Origin: a virus | IMG/VR virus record: IMGVR_UViG_3300030329_004293 | Coordinates: 1-42,123 of that record | Direction: 5' to 3' (one strand) | Length of the DNA stretch: 42,123 bases | Shown here: positions 8,174 to 17,544 of the stretch, piece after piece | Layout of the letters: each line of letters opens with the position of its first letter | Numbering within the stretch: the stretch's first letter is position 1 | The notes under the pieces: generated by a model | What the model was told of the DNA's origin: nothing | Databases searched by the model: none | The model's input: the letters and a program-made list of their open reading frames with translations, nothing else | Made by a program: the position numbers and the translations under genes

Positions 8174-9693
8174 GAATCGGGTCTTATATTACGGAACTCA
8201 TTCCACCATTGAACAGGATCAGACTGATAAAACCCTGCAGGTAAATCAGGCAAGTTATCTACTTTGAGTTTTCTATCTTCTAATTCTTGATCTGTTAAGA
8301 ATCCAAAACTCCAATCTTTTTTAAGATATTGCCGTAATTGATCAAACATTCCTCCATGTTTTGATAATTCATTATTTAAATATTCTTGAAGATCCTCATT
8401 GCTTGGTCTAATTCCCATTTGATTAGCAAAATGTTCAATCATAGGCTTAATCACATAATCTACCTGAACATGGCTAAAATCTTCTCCGCTTACAAAAGGA
8501 GACCACCACGCATGAAATTGCTGTGGATCTATTCTTTTCCCAGGATTGTTATATTCAGAATACCATTTCATCATTTGATCCCATCCAGTATCCCATGTAC
8601 CTTTTGGAGATGTTTTAGTTGCAAAATTACTGGCTGCAGATCGGACTTGGTAAATCCCACTAACAATTTCGTCAGTTAATGCCATCCTTATCCCTTCATC
8701 AAAGGATGTGGTGATCTTGTTACCTTCAGAATCTCTTACATACCCTTTAATTTTATTGGGATACCATTCCGTTGGCAGAAACCACCATCTTTGGTCTTCA
8801 GGTTCTGGCACATATTCGACTATACCTATTTCCCAATTTTCTGTATCAGCAGAATTTACTGTGACACAACGATACGATCCTCCTCCTCTGAAACATTCAC
8901 GTAAGAAAACCTCTTGGCTATATCCTTGATTCGACATATATGTAGGAATCTCTGTTTCTCCAGCTTCGTAATGAACACTTAAACCTTTCAACCCACGTTT
9001 ATCAAAATGCTCAATAACATTGCGTTGTCCTCCAAAAACGATTTGATCGCCAGATAATCCATATTTTCCAGTCAAATTACTTTTGGGCATTCCTAAATAG
9101 CGTGAAGTATTAGAATCATATCCAACCAAATCTTTTCCATAAAACCTTGATATAACCTCATCAATAGCTAAATCAGCATTCCTATTTGCCAAAGGACTGG
9201 TCGAAGCAACCGCATGAATTAAATCTCGTTGCTTTTGTCGATCTCCTCTTTCTTCCAAAAGATGATAACTGGTAGGTCTATTGTTTATTCTTTGTTGAAC
9301 ACGTTCTTCATTTAACGTATCTGATGCAATTTTTTGCGTTGATCGGGACTCTAAAATCATCGCTTTGGTTTCAGGGTCTATTTGATGCCAAATTTGAGCA
9401 GTTGCATAAACCAAAGGATGTGTTTCTCTTAAATTATTTTCTAATTGTTCCATGAATATCCCTGCGACATCTGATCCTCTCGTCCCAAACGTATGCTCCA
9501 CAGGATTTAACACATAATCATAACTTTCTTGAGTAGTACCTTTTGATGTCAGTTCTTGTATTGTGGAATCCCAAAATCCTTTATGAAGAAAAGAGCCATC
9601 TTGTTTATACACGTTTCTAAAAATATCCAACGTGCGAGGGTCTTCGTTAATTATTGTTGCTAAATTCCTAATCGTTAAATCATCTGGACTCAT
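8170..9693 (-). CDS. Putative internal virion protein (507 aa)
   Basis: Soluble helical N-terminal part (1-190) with acidic and basic helices. A central Gly/Trp-rich domain follows (about 225-330: GSYRCVTVNSADTENWEIGIVEY, RWWFLPTEWYPN), then another helical part with several Trp pairs. No catalytic motif is recognised. The gene lies between the SNase-bearing core protein, which it overlaps by 14 nt, and the 361-aa membrane-type protein. A core or ejection role is inferred from position. The Trp-rich central domain could equally be a cell-wall-binding or structural module. Confidence 0.55.
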   Translation of the reverse strand: MSPDDLTIRNLATIINEDPRTLDIFRNVYKQDGSFLHKGFWDSTIQELTSKGTTQESYDYVLNPVEHTFGTRGSDVAGIFMEQLENNLRETHPLVYATAQIWHQIDPETKAMILESRSTQKIASDTLNEERVQQRINNRPTSYHLLEERGDRQKQRDLIHAVASTSPLANRNADLAIDEVISRFYGKDLVGYDSNTSRYLGMPKSNLTGKYGLSGDQIVFGGQRNVIEHFDKRGLKGLSVHYEAGETEIPTYMSNQGYSQEVFLRECFRGGGSYRCVTVNSADTENWEIGIVEYVPEPEDQRWWFLPTEWYPNKIKGYVRDSEGNKITTSFDEGIRMALTDEIVSGIYQVRSAASNFATKTSPKGTWDTGWDQMMKWYSEYNNPGKRIDPQQFHAWWSPFVSGEDFSHVQVDYVIKPMIEHFANQMGIRPSNEDLQEYLNNELSKHGGMFDQLRQYLKKDWSFGFLTDQELEDRKLKVDNLPDLPAGFYQSDPVQWWNEFRNIRPDS

Positions 9694-12600
9694 TTGCCCT
9701 CATTATTTTGTCGTGTTTACCAACACCATTAAAATCGATAACAGGAGAAAATCCCCGTTCCACCATGTAAGCATTTAGCAATATATTTTCGTTTGTCCAA
9801 ACCCATCCAATATCTCTTCCCCAATGTCCTTTAGGAGCCTTTTCTATTCTGAATTTAAGTCCAGGTCTTTTAAAATATTTACTTAATGCTTGTTTTGCTG
9901 CTAATCCTGGTCCTGAATCTGGGCTGGTCAATTCTTTAGTATTGATCCCCCCAAAACGAACACTTCTATAACGTCCGTCTTCTCCTAAAACTTCTATAGT
10001 ATCTCCATCAATAACTCTTACTTTTTGTGATGTGATCCATCGTTTGGAACCAATATTTGTGATACTGGGATCTTCAGGATTGGCTTCTCCACTATTTTCT
10101 AATTTTCTAAATTGGTCTAAAAACAATGTCGCACCACGGTTTTCGGGGGAAAGGCTTATTATTCTGTCTTCTGCAAGGTCTTTCCACATGTCTAGAATAA
10201 GTATTTTATGTTGATCTCCTCTGGCTATTTTATCTAAATCTGCCATTTGGCTTCTTATCACAGTTGCATCTGTAAGTTGTATTGTTTTTAATGCTTCATG
10301 TTGAACAACATTTGAAAATATTTCTAAATCTTGGAATCTCTGAATGTTTAAGCCTAATCTTTGTCTAAGCGTAAATTTTTCATGATCTTCCATCATCAAA
10401 GGATCACTAATGGAATTCTTGGAAAAGAAAGTGTCATTAATAAGATAACGTGCATATCGATTCAATTCGGCATCTACATTTTCAACCGGATCAGGAGTTA
10501 ATCGATCAATCGTATCTGAAGCCCCTTTTTGGATACTTAACCATTTCGTTGGGGATATATGTTTATATGTACCTTTTGAACCCAAGATTTTTTCTCCTTT
10601 TTGAAGAATCTCTTGAGCACCACTAAGGGTATTTATTTTACGGGTTAATCTTGTCCAGTCTTCTTGGTTGTGCCAATGGTCCCGTGCCTGTAAAGCAGCA
10701 GTTTTCAATCGTGATAACCAAGGTTTATATTTCCCGCCAGCGGTTCTATTTGCTGTTTCATATTGATCAATACTCTGAATTGCTCCAATGATCTCTTTGC
10801 TGGAACTGCCTGTCCTAATTATTCTGTCAATATTGTCAGCAAATTCTTGTTCTTCTAGGTTTTGTGGATCAGGACGACTTGTATTGTTTTCAATTTCTGT
10901 AGCTTTTAAACGTGCTTGGGTTATCAAAAGTTCTTTACCCATTGCACTAATACCTCCAGGAAGATCATCTCCTATTACTTCAAGATTTACAGACTCTGTT
11001 CTTCCAACATCTCCATATTCCAAATTGACTGCACCTCCAGTTTCAATTAACTGAAGCATTTCCATAATTTTGTTTGGATCATCAGTTATTTTAATAAAAC
11101 GACTGATCTTTTCCGCATTCAATGACTTCTGATTTCTATATTCTTTCTGCCGTTCTGCTTCGAAATTTGACGAATGAACTTGCCGTGCAGAAGTTAAAGT
11201 CCTGGTTAAATCGTCTTTTTCATATTGTTCAAGATTTAGTGTTTGTACTTCCCGAATTATATTCCCGTATAATTCTTCTGATTCTTCAGGGCGTATTCTT
11301 GCTGCTCTAAGAAGGATTTTGGAAACCAGACCTTTTGTCCGTTCATCTTTTTCAGACAGTAAAATGCCTTTTTCGGCAAGTAACCGATTTGTCTTAAGAA
11401 CGGTTTTGGATAATTCGGAAAGTGATTTATCTGCATCTATTTCACTATCCGATGGTAACTGGTCCAAATTTTCTGCTGTTTGAATTTGACCTGATATTTC
11501 AGTTTTCCGTTGTGTGTCTTTTTTAGCATCTGTTCTTTCGTTATCTGCTACTTCTTTTTCTTCATAAACTCGTTGAAGATTACCTAACTGTGTGTCTAAA
11601 GCAGTTTTATCATTATTCGATAAATAAGCATGATTCTTTAATCCTTCCCGTAATTTTTTTACTTGGGCAGAACTTCTCACATCAGCCATAAGGTTATTAA
11701 TTTGACCTATATGACCTGTTCGGGTTATTTCGTTTAATTCTCCTGTTGCTTTTTGAAGAAGACGTGATGCAGTAGCTTCTGACATGGAAACAATATTTTG
11801 TTCCAAAGGAGACATCTCTGAAGTAATTTTCGTTTCTGGATCTTTAAGTTTACCGGAGCTATCTCGGTATTTGTCGTAAGATTTCAGAAACTCTTCTTGT
11901 TTGTTTGGAGTGCTTAAAAAGTATTCTGCAGATCGACCAGCACTATTTTCAATTGCTGTATTTTGTGTTTCTTCATTTAAGTAATTAAGATTTTCACGAT
12001 CTTGAGGATGCAGATTTTCTTCTTCTATTCTTGTTTTGGCTTCTTGATAAGGTAATTTGCCTAGCTTTATAAGGTTTTCCAGCTTACTGCCGTTAAGAAG
12101 TCTTGTTTCATGTTCTGAATTTTTTTTCTCTTTAATAGCACTGTCTACAATCGTTCTTGCTTTAGGGATATTAGAAGGGAAATCTTTTAGGAGTTTTTCT
12201 TGATTAGGAATAACTTTGCCATCAACAACCGTAGTGTATTTTTTATACATATCTTCTTTGGTTGCCAAATCATCCTGCAATGTACCTAACGCCAAAGTGC
12301 TATTATAATTTTGAACAGAAGCTTTAATTCTTTGGTCAGTAATAATTTTTGCTTCATCCTCAAGCATTTGATACCACTTATTGAATTCTCCTGTTTCTGA
12401 TTGAATTCTTTGTTTTAACAAATAAGGCTCAGTTGTCTGTATAGCTGTATCTATAACAGATGATGCAGTCTTTTTATCTCCATCTTGTTCTCTTGCCCAA
12501 AGTTGAATCATTTTGTCAGTGTTGGCATTGCCCTTAATATCACCATCAAATGAATATTTTCCTAAAACTTCCGCTAAGGTCATTTTTCTAAACGCTTTGG

Positions 12601-13306
12601 GATTTTTGTTGTAATCCATTTCAGCTTGAGCCATTGCCATAGCGTTTGCTAAACCTTGCGTGTATTGTTTTATCAAACCTTTTTCAATAAGATTTTGATT
12701 GACAAATGGCGTAAATCTTTCTGAATATCGGGTTATTTCATTTTGTGCAATTTCCCTCCAAACAAGAGGAGCCTTTTGGGAATTTATTAAAAAATCAGTT
12801 ATTCCTTCTGCACGTCCTAATTCTAACTCTTGTTCTAATCGTCCTTTCCTTTCAGCATTTATATCTGCTAAAGCAGAACCAATTACTCCTTGTCTTTTTA
12901 ATTGCAAACGCTTGTTTGCAGACTTATTAAGTTCTTGATCGTCTGAATATTGGACAGGTTCATTAAATTTATATGTGTCATTTAAATATGTTTTTAATTT
13001 ATCTTGGTTTAAATTTTCTGTTCCCCAATTTGGAATAATGTTATAACGCAAATCTTCTGCAATTTGTGCTGCTTCAAGATCCTGATCTCTTTCAATTTCT
13101 TTTGATTTTAATTGTTGATTTGATTTTTGTATTTTTGCAGCAACACCTCCAAGCTTTGAAAATAGACCTTCCAGGTTCTCATATAAGGAAACTTCCGCTT
13201 TAGTTGATCCATAATCTGTAGGACGTTCAGGAACCTGTGTCGTAGGAGACTGCATCATCTGAGTTTGTTGCGGTCTACGCTGGAAGTATTCTCTAGGAAT
13301 GATCAT
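9680..13306 (-). CDS. Internal virion protein with C-terminal SNase-like nuclease domain (1208 aa)
   Basis: Residues 1-1080 are long, highly charged helices typical of podovirus inner-core proteins. Residues 1095-1208 form a staphylococcal-nuclease-type (thermonuclease) domain: VRVIDGDTIEV with Asp1100/Asp1102, VRFGGINTKE with Arg1117 and Glu1125 in the places of SNase Arg35 and Glu43, and GRDIGWVW with Arg1164 in the place of Arg87. Asn1122 stands where SNase has Asp40, a substitution common in bacterial homologues. The main catalytic residues are therefore present. The overlaps (4 nt with the 187-aa gene, 14 nt with the 507-aa gene) place it in the core cassette. If packaged, it would be ejected into the host with the DNA. 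Confidence 0.85.
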   Translation of the reverse strand: MIIPREYFQRRPQQTQMMQSPTTQVPERPTDYGSTKAEVSLYENLEGLFSKLGGVAAKIQKSNQQLKSKEIERDQDLEAAQIAEDLRYNIIPNWGTENLNQDKLKTYLNDTYKFNEPVQYSDDQELNKSANKRLQLKRQGVIGSALADINAERKGRLEQELELGRAEGITDFLINSQKAPLVWREIAQNEITRYSERFTPFVNQNLIEKGLIKQYTQGLANAMAMAQAEMDYNKNPKAFRKMTLAEVLGKYSFDGDIKGNANTDKMIQLWAREQDGDKKTASSVIDTAIQTTEPYLLKQRIQSETGEFNKWYQMLEDEAKIITDQRIKASVQNYNSTLALGTLQDDLATKEDMYKKYTTVVDGKVIPNQEKLLKDFPSNIPKARTIVDSAIKEKKNSEHETRLLNGSKLENLIKLGKLPYQEAKTRIEEENLHPQDRENLNYLNEETQNTAIENSAGRSAEYFLSTPNKQEEFLKSYDKYRDSSGKLKDPETKITSEMSPLEQNIVSMSEATASRLLQKATGELNEITRTGHIGQINNLMADVRSSAQVKKLREGLKNHAYLSNNDKTALDTQLGNLQRVYEEKEVADNERTDAKKDTQRKTEISGQIQTAENLDQLPSDSEIDADKSLSELSKTVLKTNRLLAEKGILLSEKDERTKGLVSKILLRAARIRPEESEELYGNIIREVQTLNLEQYEKDDLTRTLTSARQVHSSNFEAERQKEYRNQKSLNAEKISRFIKITDDPNKIMEMLQLIETGGAVNLEYGDVGRTESVNLEVIGDDLPGGISAMGKELLITQARLKATEIENNTSRPDPQNLEEQEFADNIDRIIRTGSSSKEIIGAIQSIDQYETANRTAGGKYKPWLSRLKTAALQARDHWHNQEDWTRLTRKINTLSGAQEILQKGEKILGSKGTYKHISPTKWLSIQKGASDTIDRLTPDPVENVDAELNRYARYLINDTFFSKNSISDPLMMEDHEKFTLRQRLGLNIQRFQDLEIFSNVVQHEALKTIQLTDATVIRSQMADLDKIARGDQHKILILDMWKDLAEDRIISLSPENRGATLFLDQFRKLENSGEANPEDPSITNIGSKRWITSQKVRVIDGDTIEVLGEDGRYRSVRFGGINTKELTSPDSGPGLAAKQALSKYFKRPGLKFRIEKAPKGHWGRDIGWVWTNENILLNAYMVERGFSPVIDFNGVGKHDKIMRANESR

Positions 13307-13866
13307 GTTGCCTTTCCTGCTGCATAGGTTCCACCTGCATTGAACATCGATGACATCATATTTGACATAAACATGTCATCAGCACCCCTACGTTTGAGTT
13401 GTGCGGAACGCATAAGGTTGTGATACATCATTGTTGACTGTTCATATTCTGTATCCTTCCAGTCGGTATATGCGGTTTCTGCAGTATCAATATCCGAATA
13501 AGTATCTTGAGTAACTTGTTGCTGGGCATACCAAGCATCAAAAGCCTGTTCCATTTCTATGTCTTGGGTGGTCCCTTCTCCAACAACTGCTCCTGATGCA
13601 GATACAGCAGATACAACTTTACCTACAGCACGATCTCCCGCCCTTGCGACTTCCGCAAACATCTGACCACCTTCATCGGCTCTATCGGTAACATATCGGG
13701 TCAGACTGGTTCTTTTTCTTTGAACATTTTTGTAGTAATTACGCATGATTTGATCTGCGTAATACTCATCCTCATCTGCTTCTCTATATTGTTGCCGTTT
13801 TAGCGCACTGGCTTTAAGTCCACCTGCTGCAAATTGGGCAAATGCTGCTACTGCTAACCAAGACAT
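13303..13866 (-). CDS. Internal core protein, gp14-like (187 aa)
   Basis: Small protein with an Ala-rich hydrophobic N-terminus (MSWLAVAAFAQFAAGGLKA), then charged helices with YREADEDEYYADQ and RKRTSLTRYVTDRADEGG, a central GAVVGEGTTQDIEM segment and a Met-rich C-terminus. Size, composition and position directly after the nozzle gene match the T7 gp14-type internal proteins that form a pore in the outer membrane. It is separated from the nozzle gene by 1 nt and overlaps the 1208-aa gene by 4 nt. Confidence 0.75.
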   Translation of the reverse strand: MSWLAVAAFAQFAAGGLKASALKRQQYREADEDEYYADQIMRNYYKNVQRKRTSLTRYVTDRADEGGQMFAEVARAGDRAVGKVVSAVSASGAVVGEGTTQDIEMEQAFDAWYAQQQVTQDTYSDIDTAETAYTDWKDTEYEQSTMMYHNLMRSAQLKRRGADDMFMSNMMSSMFNAGGTYAAGKAT

Positions 13867-13867
13867 A

Positions 13868-16408
13868 TCAGACGTTCATTTCATGTTCTGAAACTAATGC
13901 AACCAGAGTCACCGGAAAAGGCTGGTCACAAACGATTTTAATGGATTCTTCATCCAGAGATCGGCTCATGATATTTGCCGTTTTGGTTCCTGTAAAAAGA
14001 GGAACTTTGGTATTAAGGGGATCTGCTGTAAGACGGAATATGAACTCTTCCATTTCAGATGTAGTCATGGAAGAAAGCCCTATTTTAACGCCTAAAGAGT
14101 CGTGTAATGAAAGGTGTGCTTTTACGACTCTATCTCTGCCTACAACAAATAAACTTCCGTCTACGGCTTGTTTTGGTGTTAACAGGACCACATGAGAGTC
14201 ATAGGGTAGTCCTCCTACCAATTTAGTAACTGCAGAACCTATGGTTACTGTTCCGTTACTGTCGGTTCCAACAGTTACATCATTTTGAACAGCACCATCT
14301 CCTAATATCCTGATAGACTCGTTTTTAAGATGAGCAAACTGTGCGGTGGTAAATGAGGATGCCGTTTTGTAAAGACCACAATCGACAAAATGGGCTAGTT
14401 CCTGATCAGTCTCAGAAGGCTCATAAAACTTTTCAAGAAATTCCACATACCTGACTGTTGAATCATTAATATCTCTTTTGACGATGAGCCATAACTGATC
14501 TCTTCCGTCATGTGGGATAACTGCCATTGATTCAACTTTGGCATGATTACCAAGAGTTGCATCAGCTTGGGTTCCTCCAATAGTATGATGCCCCCAACCA
14601 ACGACAGGCATCGTATCTTCGTAGGATAATGATGCTAATGTCCCATCTTTAAGTCTGCACCATGTCAATGAATGAGGTTGTTTCTGATAAACCAGTTCTT
14701 TGACTTCTTTTCCTACTAACTCATCTGCTTGGTATGAAATTTCAGAAGACTCGTATTGAACGTCTTCCCCCGAAAATGTCAGAACTCTTAATTTTCTGCG
14801 GTTAAACTGGACATAGATCATTGCGTTGCCAACACGGGCAGGCTTAATGTCGGCAGCTTCCCAGGACGTATCTCTGATTAATGAGAAGTTTGTGGGAGTA
14901 ATCGTGTAGGAAGTTTCAGAACCATAGAGATTAAAAATCCCTCCAGAAGTCCCGATAGCGAGCTTCTTTCCTTCCTCGATCCAATAGATTTCATCAACTG
15001 TGTCAGAATCAATGGTCAGGCTAATGGCATTGTTATCCAGGATCTGTTCTCCCATGATTGTTTGACCAATCGAATCAGCAGTTCCTGTTGATACTCCTAT
15101 CTTGGAATCGGGAGCAAAGCTTAAAAAATCACCTGCTTCTGACAGCCAAATTGTTGTGGGATATTGAGAAGATGCTGCAACTACAAGACGTTGCTGATGA
15201 ATTTCTATAGCAGAAGGCCATTTATTATCTCCTCCTAAAATGCCCATACGCCATTCACGGGTATTGACATCAACCAAACCTACTTCACCTTGAGAAGTAG
15301 CTTCTACATATTTCCTATTTGTGGAATCAACAGATGAAATTTTAAACCACGTCCATCGAATGCCTTTGGTCTTTTCTGCTTCTGATCCTGCAAATGTATT
15401 GACCCGAATAAGCCTTTCGTTATCATTTGCATCAAAAAAATCATTACTATTTCCTTCTATTTTGCAGACTTTCCCTTTTTTAATAACCTTTTTTTGAACT
15501 TCTAATTTACCTGTCCATTCGGTAACAGCATTTGCAGCAATACTTAATTTAAATTCTAATGCTGATCCTCCAAGAGTGCTTGCAATCTGAAATGACGAGG
15601 ATTGAGCATTGATAACATAATAATCAGTATTTAATGATGGAAACCCGCTTTCGCTAGTTGCAGTCGATGAAGCAGTAACCAGATTACCAACTGTTAAACT
15701 TGTTGTTCCATCAAGTGAATTAGCATCGTTAGGAAACCTGATTTTGGTCCCATTCATCAATCCATGACCATAAAGCACAAAACGGTCATCAGCCGTGTCA
15801 ATGGCAACTCCATCAACATGAACCCATTCGTAATCTGAACCTGAAACTGCAGTGACCTTTACCAGTTTTGTGTTATCAGTATTAATGGCATCCCATGGTC
15901 CATCTAAAAAATCGACTTCGGATAAAGTCCATACCGAATCATCTGCTGCTCTGGTTCCAGATGTTGCAATTGTTCTGGCAAGTTGTTTGGGTTTAAAATC
16001 TTTGTGGACTATGTAAAGAACGTCTGCAGACTGAGTAAAATCAATCTCTAAGCATTGTGCTGCAGTTATTCCGGTGCTTGAGACTTCATAAGGTGTGGTT
16101 CCACCATTGACCAGTAATTGACCATTTTGGGAAAAGAAACGGATCTTCCCGTTACTGAATTCAAGGACATAACTTTGTCCTTCTCCAAAATAAAATGGAA
16201 CTAAGCGAGATTCATCAGAATTGTTGGTAGTTGCATCGGCTGCATAGTAAGTTCCTGGTCTTCTTTTGGCAGGTCCTTGAAGAAGAGGAACAAAGTTCTT
16301 CATCTCTTTAAGGCCTTGTTTATACAAATCTGCATCAAAACGACCATGCATCTTGGGAGACAACTCGCCTCCTGCAAAGCTGTTTTGAACCCTGTATTTA
16401 GTTGCCAT
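13868..16408 (-). CDS. Tail nozzle / tail tubular protein B (846 aa)
   Basis: The N-terminus carries the signature of podovirus tail tubular protein B: FAGGELSPKMHGRFDADLYKQGLKEMKNFVPLLQGPAKRRPGTYY (residues 10-54 region). T7 gp12 has about 794 aa, so 846 aa is normal. The body is beta-propeller-like and lacks membrane segments. The protein forms the hexameric nozzle below the adaptor ring and carries the fibres. It overlaps the adaptor gene by 1 nt (TAATG type), as is usual for the gp11-gp12 pair. Confidence 0.88.
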   Translation of the reverse strand: MATKYRVQNSFAGGELSPKMHGRFDADLYKQGLKEMKNFVPLLQGPAKRRPGTYYAADATTNNSDESRLVPFYFGEGQSYVLEFSNGKIRFFSQNGQLLVNGGTTPYEVSSTGITAAQCLEIDFTQSADVLYIVHKDFKPKQLARTIATSGTRAADDSVWTLSEVDFLDGPWDAINTDNTKLVKVTAVSGSDYEWVHVDGVAIDTADDRFVLYGHGLMNGTKIRFPNDANSLDGTTSLTVGNLVTASSTATSESGFPSLNTDYYVINAQSSSFQIASTLGGSALEFKLSIAANAVTEWTGKLEVQKKVIKKGKVCKIEGNSNDFFDANDNERLIRVNTFAGSEAEKTKGIRWTWFKISSVDSTNRKYVEATSQGEVGLVDVNTREWRMGILGGDNKWPSAIEIHQQRLVVAASSQYPTTIWLSEAGDFLSFAPDSKIGVSTGTADSIGQTIMGEQILDNNAISLTIDSDTVDEIYWIEEGKKLAIGTSGGIFNLYGSETSYTITPTNFSLIRDTSWEAADIKPARVGNAMIYVQFNRRKLRVLTFSGEDVQYESSEISYQADELVGKEVKELVYQKQPHSLTWCRLKDGTLASLSYEDTMPVVGWGHHTIGGTQADATLGNHAKVESMAVIPHDGRDQLWLIVKRDINDSTVRYVEFLEKFYEPSETDQELAHFVDCGLYKTASSFTTAQFAHLKNESIRILGDGAVQNDVTVGTDSNGTVTIGSAVTKLVGGLPYDSHVVLLTPKQAVDGSLFVVGRDRVVKAHLSLHDSLGVKIGLSSMTTSEMEEFIFRLTADPLNTKVPLFTGTKTANIMSRSLDEESIKIVCDQPFPVTLVALVSEHEMNV

Positions 16409-17025
16409 CAGATTTTAGAATAACCTTCTGCAGGTGCATCTATCGGTTTCCAGGGGTCTGTAAATGCCCCCATTCTTCCGTCAAGCCATGTCGATCCGTG
16501 GTAATATTCTGGTGTTCCTTCTGTGGCATCCATACTTCTGGTAGTTGCCAATTCCATTGTAAATTTCTGCCACATTTCCTGCTTCAATGCAGTTTTTGCA
16601 GTCAGAGGTTCTGCAAGTTCCCATGCCAGTCGTATCCCTATAAGATTCACAACATTGGCATCCAATAAGGTTAAATCGGAGGGACGCTGAACGTATTTGA
16701 TTTTGATGGTTCCCGAATCGGTATGGAGTTTTGATCCCTCAATTCGGTAAGCAATGGTTGCATCGTGAATTGAAAGGACTCGGATACAATCATTTGGAAG
16801 AGAATACTGGTAGGTATAACCCCAGGATGGAGTTTCAGAATCTCTTGTTAGGACTGTACGGGCCGTGACGCAATTCCACGGATGGAGTCGCAACACGGAA
16901 TCCCGCACATCATCAAACCGGAGTTTGCATAGACGGGCACGTTCATTATTCTCATCAAGAGAAACAATCTTTTGCTCACCTAAGTTGGTCAGCGCAATAT
17001 TGCAAATATCAACCGCACCCGCCAT
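16408..17025 (-). CDS. Tail adaptor / tail tubular protein A (205 aa)
   Basis: Begins AVDICNIALTNLGEQKIVSLDE and continues ARLCKLRFDDVRDSVLRLHPWNCV, the textbook pattern of gp11-type adaptor proteins (DICNxAL...LG...ISLD...A..C...RD.VLR.HPWN). Length fits the family (T7 gp11: 196 aa). It connects the portal ring to the nozzle. A ribosome-binding site (AGGAGG) lies just upstream of its ATG. It is followed by the nozzle gene with a 1-nt overlap. Confidence 0.9.
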   Translation of the reverse strand: MAGAVDICNIALTNLGEQKIVSLDENNERARLCKLRFDDVRDSVLRLHPWNCVTARTVLTRDSETPSWGYTYQYSLPNDCIRVLSIHDATIAYRIEGSKLHTDSGTIKIKYVQRPSDLTLLDANVVNLIGIRLAWELAEPLTAKTALKQEMWQKFTMELATTRSMDATEGTPEYYHGSTWLDGRMGAFTDPWKPIDAPAEGYSKI

Positions 17026-17034
17026 TCAGCCTCC

Positions 17035-17529
17035 TTAATCGATGGTATAAGTAATGATGGTCTGGATTGTAGCTGCTCCTGCTGCTCCAGATCCTCCTGC
17101 ATGTTTTAACGTAATGAAGGATTCCTTGGGCAGGGCAAAGCCTACTGAACCTGTGGCAATAGGACCTGTAAGAGTCCACCCTGTACTGGTGGCAGCGGTT
17201 GCTGCTACAAATTTAACATCATCACCTGCTGTAGCTCCATCAACGGGCAAGTATCCGACTGATACAGTCTTACTTGAACCAAGTGTTGCGGATTGATACA
17301 GCTTTATATCCCAGATTTTTGCCATCTCGGGTAGAACCGCTACATGAACAAGACCATTTAAGGCCCATGTTCCTGTGGTTCCAACAACATGAGTGTCATA
17401 CCAGACACGCATTCTCCCGCCATTGTCAGCGACATTGAGCATGACGGGTTTTGCATTACCGCTTTGTGCGGTATTTGCCATATTCGTAGCGTAGTACGAA
17501 GGGGCAGTTCCTGCAGTGATAGCAGCCAT
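17035..17529 (-). CDS. Putative head decoration protein (164 aa)
   Basis: Gly/Ala/Thr-rich protein placed directly downstream of the capsid gene. It has no charged coiled coil, but has several beta-like segments (VGFALPKESFITLKHAGG and IQTIITYTID at the end) and an Ala/Tyr/Asn-rich N-terminus. Position and composition suggest a capsid cement or head accessory protein; a tail protein is the alternative. It has its own Shine-Dalgarno (AAAGGAG) upstream of the ATG at 17529. Confidence 0.65.
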   Translation of the reverse strand: MAAITAGTAPSYYATNMANTAQSGNAKPVMLNVADNGGRMRVWYDTHVVGTTGTWALNGLVHVAVLPEMAKIWDIKLYQSATLGSSKTVSVGYLPVDGATAGDDVKFVAATAATSTGWTLTGPIATGSVGFALPKESFITLKHAGGSGAAGAATIQTIITYTID

Positions 17530-17544
17530 AATTCTCCTTTCAGA

